Source of the DNA: Priapulus caudatus
Taxonomy: Eukaryota > Priapulida > Priapulimorpha > Priapulimorphida > Priapulidae
Direction of reading: 5' to 3'
NCBI RefSeq assembly: GCF_000485595.1
Contig: NW_014577297.1
Location: 212,908-244,953, forward strand
Length of the DNA stretch: 32,046 nucleotides
Shown here: one piece after another, positions 21,396 to 30,264 of the stretch
Layout of the letters: every line of letters begins with the position of its first letter
Numbering within the stretch: the first letter of the stretch is position 1
The notes under the pieces: generated by a model
Databases searched by the model: none
Told to the model about the DNA's origin: nothing
Seen by the model: the letters and a program-made list of their open reading frames with translations, nothing else
Position numbers and translations under genes: made by a program

Positions 21396-21551
21396 CTCCT
21401 CGTTAAACACAAACTCCGGACATGCAGGATCGTCGGACTTCAGCCACACGGTTCCCTCAAGCCCGTACTTCGGTATGAGAACCTGCAGTGCGTTCTTGCG
21501 GATGAAAAGAACGTAACCCCAGTCGTCGACGACGCGGTTCTTAAAGAACAA
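21396..21551 (-). CDS. DIS3: DIS3 exon l (S1 domain start)
   Basis: A 156-nt exon (52 codons, phase 0-0). It starts LFFKNRVVDDWGYVLFIRKN and includes the highly conserved LIPKYGLEGTV of the S1 RNA-binding domain, then a variable acidic loop ending FNEE. The acceptor is CCATTGCAG and the donor GAG|GTGAGT. Together with exon m it forms the S1 domain that helps guide RNA into the RNB channel. Confidence 0.95.
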
Positions 21552-21591
21552 CTGCAATGGAAGCGAATCGTTGTCATCTACGATTAGAGTG

Positions 21592-22145
21592 CTAGCTAGT
21601 ATCATAAGTTTATACACTATCGTTGTAAAAATCCGCGATAAGAACACTGGCATAAGCATAAGCTGGAACACTACTGGTATCATCAGTATATCGTATCATA
21701 TTCATCAGGGTTTTAAAAGCCTACGATAACATCATTAACATTAGCATTAGCTAGTACAGTACTGGTATCATAAGTTCATACAATATCAGCATGAAAGCCC
21801 ATGATAACAGTAGCATTAGTATTATCTGGCACCGTACTAGTATCAAAACCGTTACAGGAATAGGAAGAGTGCTACATATCATGCAAGAGTGCTGCATTTG
21901 CAGCCATTGTCCAACCTACTTGAAAATGACCATTTGTGAAGAAATATTCACGCCATTGCCTCCCATTTACCAAAACATGCACTCTGCCACTGCAGCTTTT
22001 AAAAATATCTGACATAAAGCGGCGGTAATCTAGCAAATCCTGTTATTTACCAAAGCACGCATGCACTCTTAACACTGCCTCCTCAAACATATCTAGCATA
22101 TAACAGATAATCTAGCAAGTCCTGTTAATTACCAAAACACGCCGT
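21592..22145. repeat. Two diverged intronic tandem repeats upstream of exon l
   Basis: 21592-21850 holds three degenerate 80-100-bp units marked by TAGCATTAG, CTGGTATCAT and GATAACA. 21950-22145 holds three units marked by TTTACCAAAACA, TGCACTC and TCTAGCA(A/T), about 80 bp apart. Neither has coding potential. Confidence 0.6.
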
Positions 22146-22204
22146 ACCACACAGACTCTAACTCGTAAAATAACCACACCATCAGCCACTGCGTGATCAC
22201 CCAC

Positions 22205-22373
22205 CAGCGTGTGTAGTGCGACGGACGCGCGGCCCGCGTACTGGCCCATCCTGTGACGGAAGTTGAGGTTGTTGCACGTACTCTGCACCTTCTTCGGGTC
22301 CATGAGGTCGGAGTAGGTCGCGTCGGCCCCGATCGCCGCCGCCAGCAGCCGGTGCACCATGATGTCAGCGTAT
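22205..22373 (-). CDS. DIS3: DIS3 exon k (RNB domain end)
   Basis: A 169-nt exon (1+168). The first base completes the second Arg of SPIRR from exon j and is followed by YADIMVHRLLAAAIGADATY and NNLNFRHRMGQYAGRASVAL. R-R-Y-A-D-x-x-V-H-R is the RNase II family signature at the end of the RNB domain; in human DIS3 an arginine of this motif (R780) is a recurrent myeloma mutation site and is conserved here. The acceptor is TTGCCGTAG and the donor CTG|GTGGGT. Confidence 0.95.
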
Positions 22374-22440
22374 CTACGGCAACAACGACAAACGTGAGCG
22401 CTGCGAGTGAGTGACCTCCTGTCAGTCCAAGAGAAATAAC

Positions 22441-22815
22441 CCTCTGTATATTGTCACGCCCTTCTGTATATTATCACTCCCCTCTGTATGATATCACGAC
22501 CCTCTGTATATTGTCACGCCCCTCTGTATATTGTCACGCTCCTCTGTATATTGTCACGCCCCTCTGTATATTGTCACGACCCTCTGTATATTGTCACACC
22601 CCTCTGTATATTGTCACGCTCCTCTGTATATTGTCACGCTCCTCTGTATATTGTCACGCTCCTCTGTATATTGTCACGCTCCTCTGTATATTGTCACTCT
22701 CCTCTGTATATTGCCACGACCCTCTGTATATTGTCACGACCCTCTGTATATTGTCACGACCCTCTGTATATTGTCACGGCCCTCTGTATATTGTCACGGC
22801 CCTCTGTATATTGTT
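22441..22815. repeat. 20-bp minisatellite, about 19 copies
   Basis: The unit CCTCTGTATATTGTCACGNC repeats in perfect 20-bp register. Variant bases cluster at unit positions 18-20, and neighbouring units share variants (blocks of CT, then AC, then GC), which indicates local homogenisation. It lies in the DIS3 intron between exons j and k. All three forward frames stay open (108-126 codons) purely because of the repeat. Confidence 0.95.
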
Positions 22816-23370
22816 ATTGCTAGGATAATCAAGCTAGACCAGTATTATTTCTTTTTTACGTGCGCATGCCAAACTTGACTCTGCTGTACTTTGTTACTAG
22901 CATTTTTGGATGGCTGGCTAGAGCTATTTATCAATCATTACGAGTGGATGAGTCGATCTACTGGGGTGGCATTATTTGCAGTCGGCATCAACTAATCAGC
23001 ATTGCGATCATCGGTATAAAATTAATGCTTAGTATGAAGTGCTGTGAGGTCAACGTTTTGACGGCAAACACGTGAAAAGCATGCCCAATCCAATCTCTCT
23101 TGGCTGACCTAACAACAACATCCAAGATGTGCATGGTTATATTGCTTAGATCTATAGAAAATTTGCCTAATGGGTCTTCCATTCCACTAGAATAGATCTG
23201 CTATCCACCTATCTTGTACGCAGCTTTCCATACCGACGTCAGAGGTATTTAGCCATGAACCCCATCAAGAGAGAATAAACGAAGACACGTTTGCAAAAGT
23301 ACATGCTGTGAGCGCAAAGACATACACGCACGTGGGAAAAAACACTAAAAAGAAGCGAGGACAGTCTCAG

Positions 23371-23510
23371 CGGAACTTCACCTTCTGATCGGGGACGTTA
23401 AGTGTGTAGAAGTGCAAACAAATACATGCACGTTGAGAAAAACAGTAAGAAGAAGTGAGGACAGTCTAAGCGGTACTTCACCTTCTGATCGGGGACGTGA
23501 AGTGAGTGTA
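23371..23510 (-). repeat. 100-bp tandem duplication of the exon j end and its donor
   Basis: CTTCACCTTCTGATCGGGGA occurs at 23476 (the true 3' end of exon j with its donor) and again exactly 100 bp away at 23376, inside the downstream intron. The preceding and following bases (GAGGACAGTCT.AGCGG, ACGT.AAGTG.GT) are also repeated. The copy encodes the SPIRR end and a second GTGAAG donor, but has no open exon in front of it. Confidence 0.9.
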
Positions 23511-23702
23511 GATGGGCGACGCGAGCCCGTAGTGGTGGAACTCTGTCTCAGGGAGGCTGCCGCTGCAGAAGTAGACGGCCTGCATCATGCATCGCGTCGC
23601 CTTGATGCGCAGCATCGTGTTGAAGTAGGGATGCGTCTTGATGACGGCCAAATTCAGGGAGTCTGCGAGCCCCTTGCTACTGTTGATGTCCAGCGTGAAG
23701 CC
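23482..23702 (-). CDS. DIS3: DIS3 exon j (RNB domain)
   Basis: A 221-nt exon (219+2) opening with [18 protein letters not shown] and containing [14 protein letters not shown] and then [20 protein letters not shown]. These are among the most conserved stretches of the RNB domain in the RNase II/DIS3 family and line the RNA channel. The acceptor is GTGTGTGCAG and the donor AG|GTGAAG; the split Arg codon is completed by exon k. There are no frameshifts. Confidence 0.96.
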
Positions 23703-23763
23703 CTGCACACACACAAAGCCATCGCGATGATCCTCGATTCTAAAGAAACCCATCGCAATGCTT

Positions 23764-23792
23764 GTCCTAATCCTAATCCTAATCCTAATCCA
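23764..23792. repeat. (CCTAAT)n telomere-like microsatellite
   Basis: Four or more CCTAAT units (TTAGGA on the other strand, a one-base variant of the telomere repeat) lie about 65 bp upstream of the exon j acceptor on the minus strand. An intronic microsatellite. Confidence 0.8.
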
Positions 23793-23982
23793 ATTCACTA
23801 ATCATAAATGCAAGTCATAAATGCATCACGTAGAGACATCAACCAATACCCCTTGTAACTGTTGAGGACTAATCTAAAAACCGTACACACACACAGTCAT
23901 TACGCATTATGATTACCCTGATTACCCCCTATCACTCTGATCCCCTCTACAACTGATAGCAGGCAGCTAAGTGACGCTCATA

Positions 23983-24259
23983 GGGTCTATGTCCCCCAGG
24001 GTACTGCCGGAACGTACTCTGGGTACGGTCCTGTATACCGGAACGTACCATGGTCACTATTTGATATTGGTTAGGGTTATGGTTAGGGTTAGGGTTAGGG
24101 GTTTTAGCGGAGTTAGGCGTAGGCGGCTCCTATGACTCGTTAGTGGAGTAGGCGAGTACGTCCAGATATTAGATATAACAGCGCGCTCCGGTATACCAGA
24201 CCGTACCCAGGTTACGTTTACGGCTCAGTCTACCCCGAGGGGACTAGACCTCTCTCAGC
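23983..24259. mobile_element. TIR element family A, copy 2, in a DIS3 intron
   Basis: Same structure as 81-330: GGGTCTATGTCCCCC start, TCACTATTTGAT next to the inner arm, a TTAGGGTTAGGG core, CGTTAGTGGAGTAGGCG, and the inverted arm ending near 24250 followed by CTCTCAGCC. It lies between DIS3 exons i and j. The right half overlaps block C2 and has more sequence errors than the C1 version. Confidence 0.75.
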
Positions 24260-25765
24260 CTAAGTGAACTTGTACGCAGCGAAACTGCTGCTGCTGCCCT
24301 TAATCTTCATACCTAATATAAATGATCAAAATAACGCACAAAACGAGTTGTCGCTAACGAGTCGCTCGAAGCTGCGGATACCTTGGAGGCTCCTCGAGCC
24401 CCCTTGACAACGCCACGCGGGTTCCCCGGCCCGCAGCCTTTGATCGCGCGGGGGGTGGGTTGTTTTCTTGTAGTGGAGGGTGGCTAGGGCGCCGGATGTC
24501 TGCCGCAGGACGCCAGCTGCGGGAACTCCTTGTAGATGCGCCTTCCCGCTACGGAGATGTTAGCCAGCAGCCATCATCTTCCTCCACCATCGAGTTAGTC
24601 TCTGCGCGTGGACGCAGCAAAGCAATCCCAATGGAGGGGAATTAAAATTTAAAATTACAATTAATTTAAATCCCAATTAAGTTTTTTTTGCTGTCTAATG
24701 CCACTGAATGGGCGATCATCAGAAAAAAAGTTAATTACAATCTAAATACAAAATTATTCAAGAATATAAAAAATTTGTGTGTAAAAACTTCTGGTAAATG
24801 CATTTTAATCATAATAATAACATTAAATATTTATTCTAATCTACTGAACAGTAATGCACGCTTATGCTACAACCCGATGACATGAACTGACATGCTGAGA
24901 GTTAATATGTGTTGACCTATTGACAATATTATTAGTTCCAGGTCCTTAGCCTCATGATACTGTTACAGAGCTGGACAAAAGCATCAAACTTGGCCAAGGT
25001 ACCTATGCAGTATGTACTATAAAATATTAGAGGGAGTGCCCAATGGTAATATTACTTATGGAGTGAATTACAATGATTAATGTTCGAAACCGTGCCCGCC
25101 CTCCCTGTACTGGCGCTTGTATACAGTTGTTACCTACCCCCGCCCCCCCCCCCCCCCCCTGCATACGCTATATGCACTATAGCGGCATGAACGTGTATTA
25201 ACTCCTCATTTATCTTGGCGAACGAATTGAGCACATTTTAGAAAACTAAATACATATAAACCACGTCTTAGCTATAAGTCCATCGTGAATTCTTGAGTTT
25301 ATTGAATCACGAATAGTTTAATTAATTACCACAATATACGCACGCGTTATCGCCATGGCTACAAATAATATACGCGGGTAATGGACTGTAGGATAGTGTA
25401 CTAACTCTAATATCTCGCGAACGATTTGAGTTACATTTTGCTAAACACTTCTAGCATACATTATAAACATATCTCTTAGCTTATGGTCTCTGCCGAATTT
25501 TGAGTTTATAAAGCAGAATCGTTTTTAATTAATTACAAAAATAATGCGCACGGGTATCACTCATAGCGGCTAATATATACACACGCGCTATGGCCCGTAG
25601 ATATGTACTAACTCTTTCTCTTTTACCTTTTTATTATAACTATCTCGCCCGAGGACTTTGAGTTAATTTCTAAATTCTAGAGACCTATAAACACATGTCT
25701 TAGCTATAATCCCTGTGAATATTGTTTATTGACGCACGAGTAGTCAATATATTTGCAAATATATG
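24188..25765. repeat. Duplicated block C2 (outer, error-rich copy)
   Basis: Colinear with C1 (15487-16737), and in the place expected for DIS3 exon i, but with many one- and two-base indels, a roughly 60-bp GC-rich insertion inside the exon (near 24392-24450), a run of about 16 C (25146-25160) and an extra segment at 25045-25200. The density of indels is equal in exon and intron, which points to unpolished sequence. Confidence 0.85.
24382..24603 (-). pseudogene. DIS3: DIS3 exon i, damaged copy in C2
   Basis: Both splice sites (AAG|GTATCC donor and the GCGCAG-like acceptor) and most of the sequence of the intact exon at 15679-15835 are recognisable. About 65 extra bases and scattered indels destroy the frame. 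Position and orientation are right for the main DIS3 transcript, so the working gene either has a clean exon here (assembly error) or would be non-functional in this haplotype. Confidence 0.75.
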
Positions 25766-26102
25766 CACGCAGAAGTGAATTACAGATGATTAAATGTTTG
25801 AACCACCTGACTCCGAACCCCCCTACCGCGCCTGCCTATACTGTGTGTACTGGCGCATTGTATACAGCTGGTACATGTATTGGCATTGTATAAAGGCGGC
25901 GCGGTAAGAGGGTTCGAAGTCGGGTGGTTTGAATATTTAATCAGCTGTAATTCAATTCTAAAGAATATCTGCATTGGGCACCCCCTCTAATAATTATAGT
26001 ACTGCCATAAGCTACAACTGTGCCAAGTTTGAGACTTTTGTCACTTCTGTAACGATTCGGCCCATATTTTGCACTAAGGGAACTGACTAATAAGGGCTCG
26101 TA
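24905..26102. mobile_element. Foldback-type DNA element (~1.2 kb) ending 1 bp from a DIS3 splice donor
   Basis: The outer arms are long inverted repeats. The left TATTAGTTCCAGGTCCTTAG ... CAAACTTGGCC ... ATTAGAGGGAGTGCCCAATG ... GTGAATTACAATGATTAA matches the complement of 25760-26100 in the same order, giving arms of about 200-300 bp. Between them lie three tandem ~190-bp units (CTCGCGAACGATTTGAGTTA; TATAAACACATGTCTTAGCT). The inner end of the right arm (25766-25975) also folds on itself. No transposase frame is visible. The element ends at about 26102, directly before the donor of DIS3 exon h (26103-26108). Confidence 0.7.
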
Positions 26103-26108
26103 ACCTAC

Positions 26109-26195
26109 AGCATCTGCTTCGTCTGTACGTCGACAGGGTCATGGGTTTCGCTGTCCATGTGGAAGCGCACCTCCGATGAAGCAAGACTAAGTGCC
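26109..26195 (-). CDS. DIS3: DIS3 exon h (RNB domain)
   Basis: An 87-nt exon (1+84+2). It completes the Gly codon of exon g, then reads ALSLASSEVRFHMDSETHDP and VDVQTKQM, a canonical RNB segment (the EVRF-x-x-D motif is shared with bacterial RNase II). The acceptor is GGCATTTCAG and the donor CT|GTAGGT. The split codon joins exactly to exon i. Confidence 0.95.
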
Positions 26196-26650
26196 CTGAA
26201 ATGCCAAGAACAACGTTAGCCAACTCCTCATCGCTGCACGATGAAATCAGGAGTAAATAATATATTTAAATTTATGCATTATTTACTAATCATCATGTAT
26301 TATTCACTCCCGATAAAATCCTAGCCTATCCAGATTTCTCTTGAAGCTTTTCTGCTTAACAAGATTGTAGAGTTACCAGTTCTCTTCGAGCAAATTCCTG
26401 TTTCACGTCTGTTTCATATTTCAACACGGTGGAAACCCACAAGTCAATTTTTTTCGACAATTTGTGTTAGTTTCGCATTCAAGTAATTACGTCCATCAGG
26501 TTACAATACAACAGTAGATGGCACACGAGAATCGTGCAATCATTTGCAAAGTCGTTTCGATTAGTGATCGATGCACTGCTCAACGTTTTTACGTTTATTT
26601 TTCATTAAAAAATGTTTCTAATGGTAGTTCTCCCTACTGCGTCGTGTTAC
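26196..26650 (-). other. DIS3 intron between exons g and h, nothing further seen
   Basis: AT-rich unique sequence without recognisable repeats or coding similarity. The frame open on the plus strand at 26518-26706 overlaps exon g in antisense and has no family features. Confidence 0.6.
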
Positions 26651-26778
26651 CCCTGTTCTATCCTGCGCTTGTTCAGAATCTTAGCGAGGCGGTTGAGATT
26701 TCGTAGACACACAGCCAGAGAGTCGTCCCTGCTTACATCATCGATCATGCCCTGTGCTTCTGCGTACGTCAATGAAGC
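26651..26778 (-). CDS. DIS3: DIS3 exon g (RNB domain)
   Basis: A 128-nt exon (126+2), too short to appear as an isolated open frame starting with Met. It reads ASLTYAEAQGMIDDVSRDDS, then LRNLNRLAKILNKRRIEQ, matching human DIS3 SLTYAEAQ...LRGLNKLAKILKKRRIEKG. The acceptor is GTGGGTTAG and the donor CAGGG|GTAAC. The phase is consistent with exon h. Confidence 0.95.
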
Positions 26779-27127
26779 CTAACCCACAATAACAATAACA
26801 ACAATGTCAACAACCAGTCAATAGCCTAGAATGCACTATGTCAAAGAAGCCTGCTACAAAATATCAGTGACAATGAAAACTACATTAATAACAATTCATC
26901 AGTCCGTTCAACGGGAGAATGTCAATGATGACCGACTCCCAAAACAGCAATTATAACAAAATAAACAACCATTCATTATCCAAAGCAGAAATGCATATAA
27001 CTACAGAGCCTATCCCCCGCACCACCACCTCACCCTGCTCACCCTCACTCACCCCGCTCACCCATCTAGGTACTGACCCTCACCTTCACACTCCCAAGAC
27101 ACCCACATATCCCACCCTCCCACCCCG

Positions 27128-27387
27128 CACACCTGCCTCTTCATTGAAGCGACACGCACGATTCCTCCACATCCGCCGTCAGCTCCAGTGTGCCAGCTTA
27201 GAACGAGGGGACTCTCCACCCCCCAACCCTGCCCGTCCGCCCCGCCCCCACCCCACCCTCCGCCACCCCGCCACACCTGCCTCTTCTATGAAGCGCAACG
27301 CGCACGATCTTCGTGCCGTCAACTCCCAGAGGCAGGAGAAGGCGAGGACTCACCCACCCCCACCCCACCATCCCCCGATGGCACACC
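27128..27387 (-). repeat. Two degenerate copies of the exon f 3' edge in the next intron
   Basis: The exon f end (GAGCTGACGGCGGATGCGGA, GATCGTGCGCGT, CGCTTCATGAAG) recurs around 27275-27330 and 27128-27190, with a following GAGGCAGGTGTGG that resembles the donor. Spacing is about 130-150 bp, separated by (C)nACCC-rich spacer. The frames are broken. This is a second, independent case of an exon edge plus donor copied into the downstream intron. Confidence 0.8.
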
Positions 27388-27669
27388 TTTGGAGCGGATT
27401 GATGCTCTTCATGAAGCGCACGCGCACGATCTCCGCATCCGCCGTCAGCTCCCAGATGCAGTAGAAGGCGAGGCGCGTCTCCGTCGTGCACGCAGGGAGC
27501 ACAGGTTCGATGACAGCAGCTCGGGAACCATGTCGATGCGCCGGTCGACGAGGTAGACGGTGGTGCCGCGCGCGCTCGCTCGCGGTCCAGCGCTGAGCCC
27601 GGCGCACAAAGTGCGTGACGTCGGCGATGTGCACGCCCGCCTCCACGTTAACCGTTTGTTCCAGCGGCC
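27388..27669 (-). CDS. DIS3: DIS3 exon f (RNB domain), frame disturbed by indels
   Basis: Encodes the RNB core: [11 protein letters not shown], a segment aligning to PGxALDxE-ARRGTTVYL, [16 protein letters not shown] (read in a shifted frame), and [19 protein letters not shown]. The protein is recognisable end to end only by moving between frames at about 27660, 27595, 27575 and 27490, with a further size mismatch near the donor GTGTGCC. A nearby partial copy (27884-27990) has the expected bases at two of these sites (GAGGCGAGC, CCGGGCC), so sequencing indels are the likely cause. The exon is flanked on both sides by repeats derived from itself. Confidence 0.85.
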
Positions 27670-28620
27670 CTGCGTGCGAGAGGCGAGAGAGAGAGAGATT
27701 ATAAATTGAGGGTTTTAATGCTTACGAGAGAGAAAGAAAGGGCCAAGGCGTGAGAGGCAGGGGAGAGGAGGTAAGGAGGAGGGAGAGGGGAGAGAAAAGA
27801 CAGGAGAGGGGAGAGGGGAAAGTGGGAATGAGGGGGAGAAGGAGAAGGGAGAGGCGTGAGAGCGAAGCCATAGGGTGACGAGTAGACGGTGTGCCTCCGC
27901 GCGCGCTCGCCTCGCGGTCCAGCGCTGGCCCGGCGCCCAGAAAGTGCGTCACGTCGCGATTACGCCTGCCTTCCACGTACCGTGTCCAGCAGCCTGCGCC
28001 GCGAAACGAGAAGAAAGAGAGAGAGAGAAAGAGAGAGAGAGAGACAGATTATAATAAGGGAGTTAATGTAGAAAGAGAAAGAAAAGGCAAGGGTGAGAGG
28101 CAGGGAGAGGAGTGGAAATGAGGAGGGAGAGGGGAGGAGAAAGAGAGGCGAGAACGGGAGGAGAGGGACAGGAGAGGGGGAGGGAGCAGAGGGAGATGGA
28201 GAGAGAGGGAGAGGGGGAGGAAGAGGGAGAGGAAGAGGGATGAGGGACGAGGTGAGAGGGAGATGGAGAGAGAGAAAGGAGAGGGAGAGGGAAGAGGAGG
28301 AGGGGAGAGGGAGAGGTAGAGGAAAGGGAGAGGCAAAAGAGAGACGATTATAATGAGGGCGTAAATGTGAGAAAGAGAAGAGAAAGAGAAAGAAGGACGA
28401 GGAAGAGAGAGGAGAGGCGAGGGAGGCGAGGGAGGGAGTGGAGGAGGGAGAGGAAGAGAGAGAGAGAGATGCAAGATGAGAGAGATGAGAGGAGAGCAAG
28501 AGAGAGAGAGAGAGAGAGAGAGACGAGAGAGCAGAGGAGAGGGAGCTGAGAGAGAGAGAGAGAGAGGGAGAGTGGGGCAGGAGGAACAGAGAGAGAGAGA
28601 TTATAATAAGGGGCATAATG
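27670..28620. repeat. Purine-rich (GA)n tract with a reiterated ATTATAATAAGGG motif
   Basis: About 900 bp of almost uninterrupted G/A on the plus strand, which is C/T in the DIS3 transcript sense. A block GAGAGATTATAA(T/A)..GGG..TTAATG...GAGAAAGAGAAAG recurs near 27700, 28045, 28345 and 28596, so the tract is a higher-order repeat and not only simple sequence. The Ser/Leu/Pro or Arg/Glu-rich frames (up to 218 codons) are artefacts. Mirror-symmetric purine tracts like this can form triplex DNA. Confidence 0.9.
27880..27995 (-). pseudogene. DIS3: Partial second copy of DIS3 exon f 5' half
   Basis: Repeats the acceptor (GCGGCGCAG|GCTGCTGGA), a damaged GVHIADV region and CTGGACCGCGAGGCGAGCGC of exon f, about 330 bp upstream of the real exon on the minus strand and followed by the same GA-rich intron. 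It is either a local tandem duplication of intron end plus exon start, or an unresolved duplicate read segment. Confidence 0.75.
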
Positions 28621-28739
28621 CGAGGGGATTAATGGGGGATTGATGGGGGATTAATAAATTATTGTTTATGCACGCCACCCTTGACATTAAAATTGTCCAG
28701 CGGCCGGCAAAATGATGGGATTCGTGGAGGAATTAATAC

Positions 28740-28831
28740 CTGCAATGCAGAGCATCGTCAATGTCTGTACAGCCTGGCGGGTCGACGCTGCAGATATCCA
28801 GATGTCTCAAATCTGTTCTCTTTTCCAAGTC
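28740..28831 (-). CDS. DIS3: DIS3 exon e: RNB catalytic centre
   Basis: A 92-nt exon (90+2) with no Met and too short for a simple open-frame search. It reads [20 protein letters not shown], then [14 protein letters not shown]-x-T-D-I-D-D is the metal-binding active site of the RNase II/RNB family; the Asp residues coordinate the Mg2+ ions for 3'-5' hydrolysis, and human D487/D488 fall in this motif. All acidic residues are present, so the exoribonuclease should be active. The acceptor is TTGCGACAG and the donor AG|GTATTA. Confidence 0.97.
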
Positions 28832-29310
28832 CTGTCGCAAATGAATAAATGTGGTAAGAGCCAGGCACAGGACGTATGCCTAGCACGCGATAGTGCAGTG
28901 AGCAGGCTTCATCGCAGAAACCATCCCAGGCTCGTACGTTATGAAATGTCGTCACACTACAGTTCACGTACAGCCCCGCAAGTAAATTGATTACACAAGG
29001 ACAGGACTAGCTACAAACGTGGCCGCAAATGTGTAGGCCCAGGATAGTTACCCGCAACAACCACGACACTCCAAGGAAAATTACTGTACACATGAGTACA
29101 CCACCTCCCCTAATATCATGCCTTAACCTTGTGTAATCTAGCAGAAAGTCCTGAACATTTTTGCCAAAACTACTAAGTACTGTATAATGATTTAGTACTC
29201 AGTTCACTTAGTACTCATCGAATACTCGCCGCGTGCGTTACACGTATTTTCCGCCGTCGTTTCGACGGTTCCCCCATTGCGATGGTGGTGCCACCTGGCG
29301 ACCGACCTAC
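28832..29310 (-). other. DIS3 intron between exons d and e
   Basis: Unique sequence with no repeat or coding similarity on either strand. The overlapping plus-strand frame (28712-28990) is antisense to exon e. Confidence 0.6.
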
Positions 29311-29457
29311 CTCCTCGCTGATGCTCCACGGCATCTTGGGAAGAAAGCTGAGCACGGCTTCGGAGAACGCCGAGTGGGCGACGTCGTGTTCCAGGAGTAG
29401 CACCTCGTTCTCCGTCTCCTTGTCGCCGACCTCGCCGAGACGCCTCACAAAATGTCC
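29311..29457 (-). CDS. DIS3: DIS3 exon d (CSD2 to RNB transition)
   Basis: A 147-nt exon (49 codons, phase 0-0): GHFVRRLGEVGDKETENEVL, then FSEAVLSFLPKMPWSISEE. Human DIS3 has GHFVRNLGDVGEKETETEVLLLEHDVPH at the same point. The acceptor is CGCGACGCAG and the donor GAG|GTAGGT. The intron bases next to the acceptor are the start of the 150-bp repeat at 29458. Confidence 0.96.
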
Positions 29458-30001
29458 CTGCGTCGCGCGTGCGTGAGAGACAGAGCGCAGTGTTGTAACG
29501 ATAGTTCACGTTACGTCACGTACCGTTACAACTAGTACGTTCGACGAATGTTACATTGCACGAGTACATACATATATTGAGATAAAAGAGCTGATAAGAG
29601 AGCTTACATGCGTCGCGTGTGCGTGAGAGACAGAGCGCAGCATTGTAACGATAGTTCACGTTACGCCGCATAGCGTTACAACTAGTACGTTTGATTAATG
29701 TTACAATGCACGAGTACATACATATATTGAGATAAAAGAACTGATAAGAGAGCTTACATGCGTCGTGTGTGCGCGAGAGACAGAGCGCAGCATTGTAACG
29801 ATAGTTCACGTTACGTCACGTAGCGTTACAACTAGTACGTTCGACGAATGTTACAATGCACGAGTACATACATATATTGAGATAAAAGAACTGATAAGAG
29901 AGCTTACATGCGTCGCATGTGTGAGATTAGCAAAGTGCATCGGTGTAACGATGGTTTGCGGTACACTATGTATCATTACAATCAGTAAGTCCAATTGATG
30001 T
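29458..30001. repeat. 150-bp tandem repeat, about 3.6 copies, starting at the exon d acceptor
   Basis: GCGTGAGAGACAGAGCGCAG and TGTAACGATAGTTCACGTTA recur with 150-bp spacing (29491, 29641, 29791, 29941). The first unit begins directly at the acceptor of exon d. The far end of each unit (TACATATATTGAGATAAAAG, GAGCTGAT) resembles the sequence beside the exon c donor (30290-30325). So the unit looks like a whole small intron multiplied four times; the fourth is interrupted by a retroelement fragment. Confidence 0.9.
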
Positions 30002-30264
30002 TACAAGACATCCACGGTGAACATCTCATATCCAGTGATGTTACCCTCAAGAATTATTCTGGGGGGGGGGAGCTTAAGCCAGTGGGCATGGCACACGTAA
30101 ACGTTGAGTACAAGGGCCAATGTGAGCAGTTAAAACTGTACGTGGTACAGCAATGTAGAAGTACCTTGCTTGGCCGTGACAGGCTGAAACACCTACGGCT
30201 GGACTGGTCGAAAATAAAATCCGCCATTTATGTTGTTCGACCTGATGTGGTTGTGTCTGTGTAA
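30002..30264 (+). mobile_element. Ty3/Gypsy-type Pol fragment (end of protease region)
   Basis: The plus-strand frame (29995-30264) carries the spacing Y.G..L.PVG...V.V.Y..Q...L.LYVV......LLGRDRL...RLDW, the conserved stretch between aspartic protease and reverse transcriptase in Metaviridae-type retrotransposons. The active-site DTG is not included, and no reverse transcriptase follows, so this is a short relic. A run of nine G (about 30061) interrupts the conserved part. It sits inside the last unit of the 150-bp repeat, in a DIS3 intron, opposite to the host gene. Confidence 0.75.

Noticed and set aside
22441-22815. CRISPR-like array
   Set aside because: The 20-bp units are directly adjacent with no spacers, in an animal intron.
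22451-22878. Forward frames of 108-126 codons with repeated Cys-His-Leu-Tyr pattern
   Set aside because: Pure translation of the 20-bp minisatellite in all three frames.
25900-25930. GGTTCGAAGTC resembling a tRNA T-loop box
   Set aside because: There is no matching A box or cloverleaf; it is part of the inverted arm of the foldback element.
27960-28616. 218-codon Ser/Leu/Pro frame and Arg/Glu-rich frames
   Set aside because: Translation of the (GA)n tract; low complexity in every frame.
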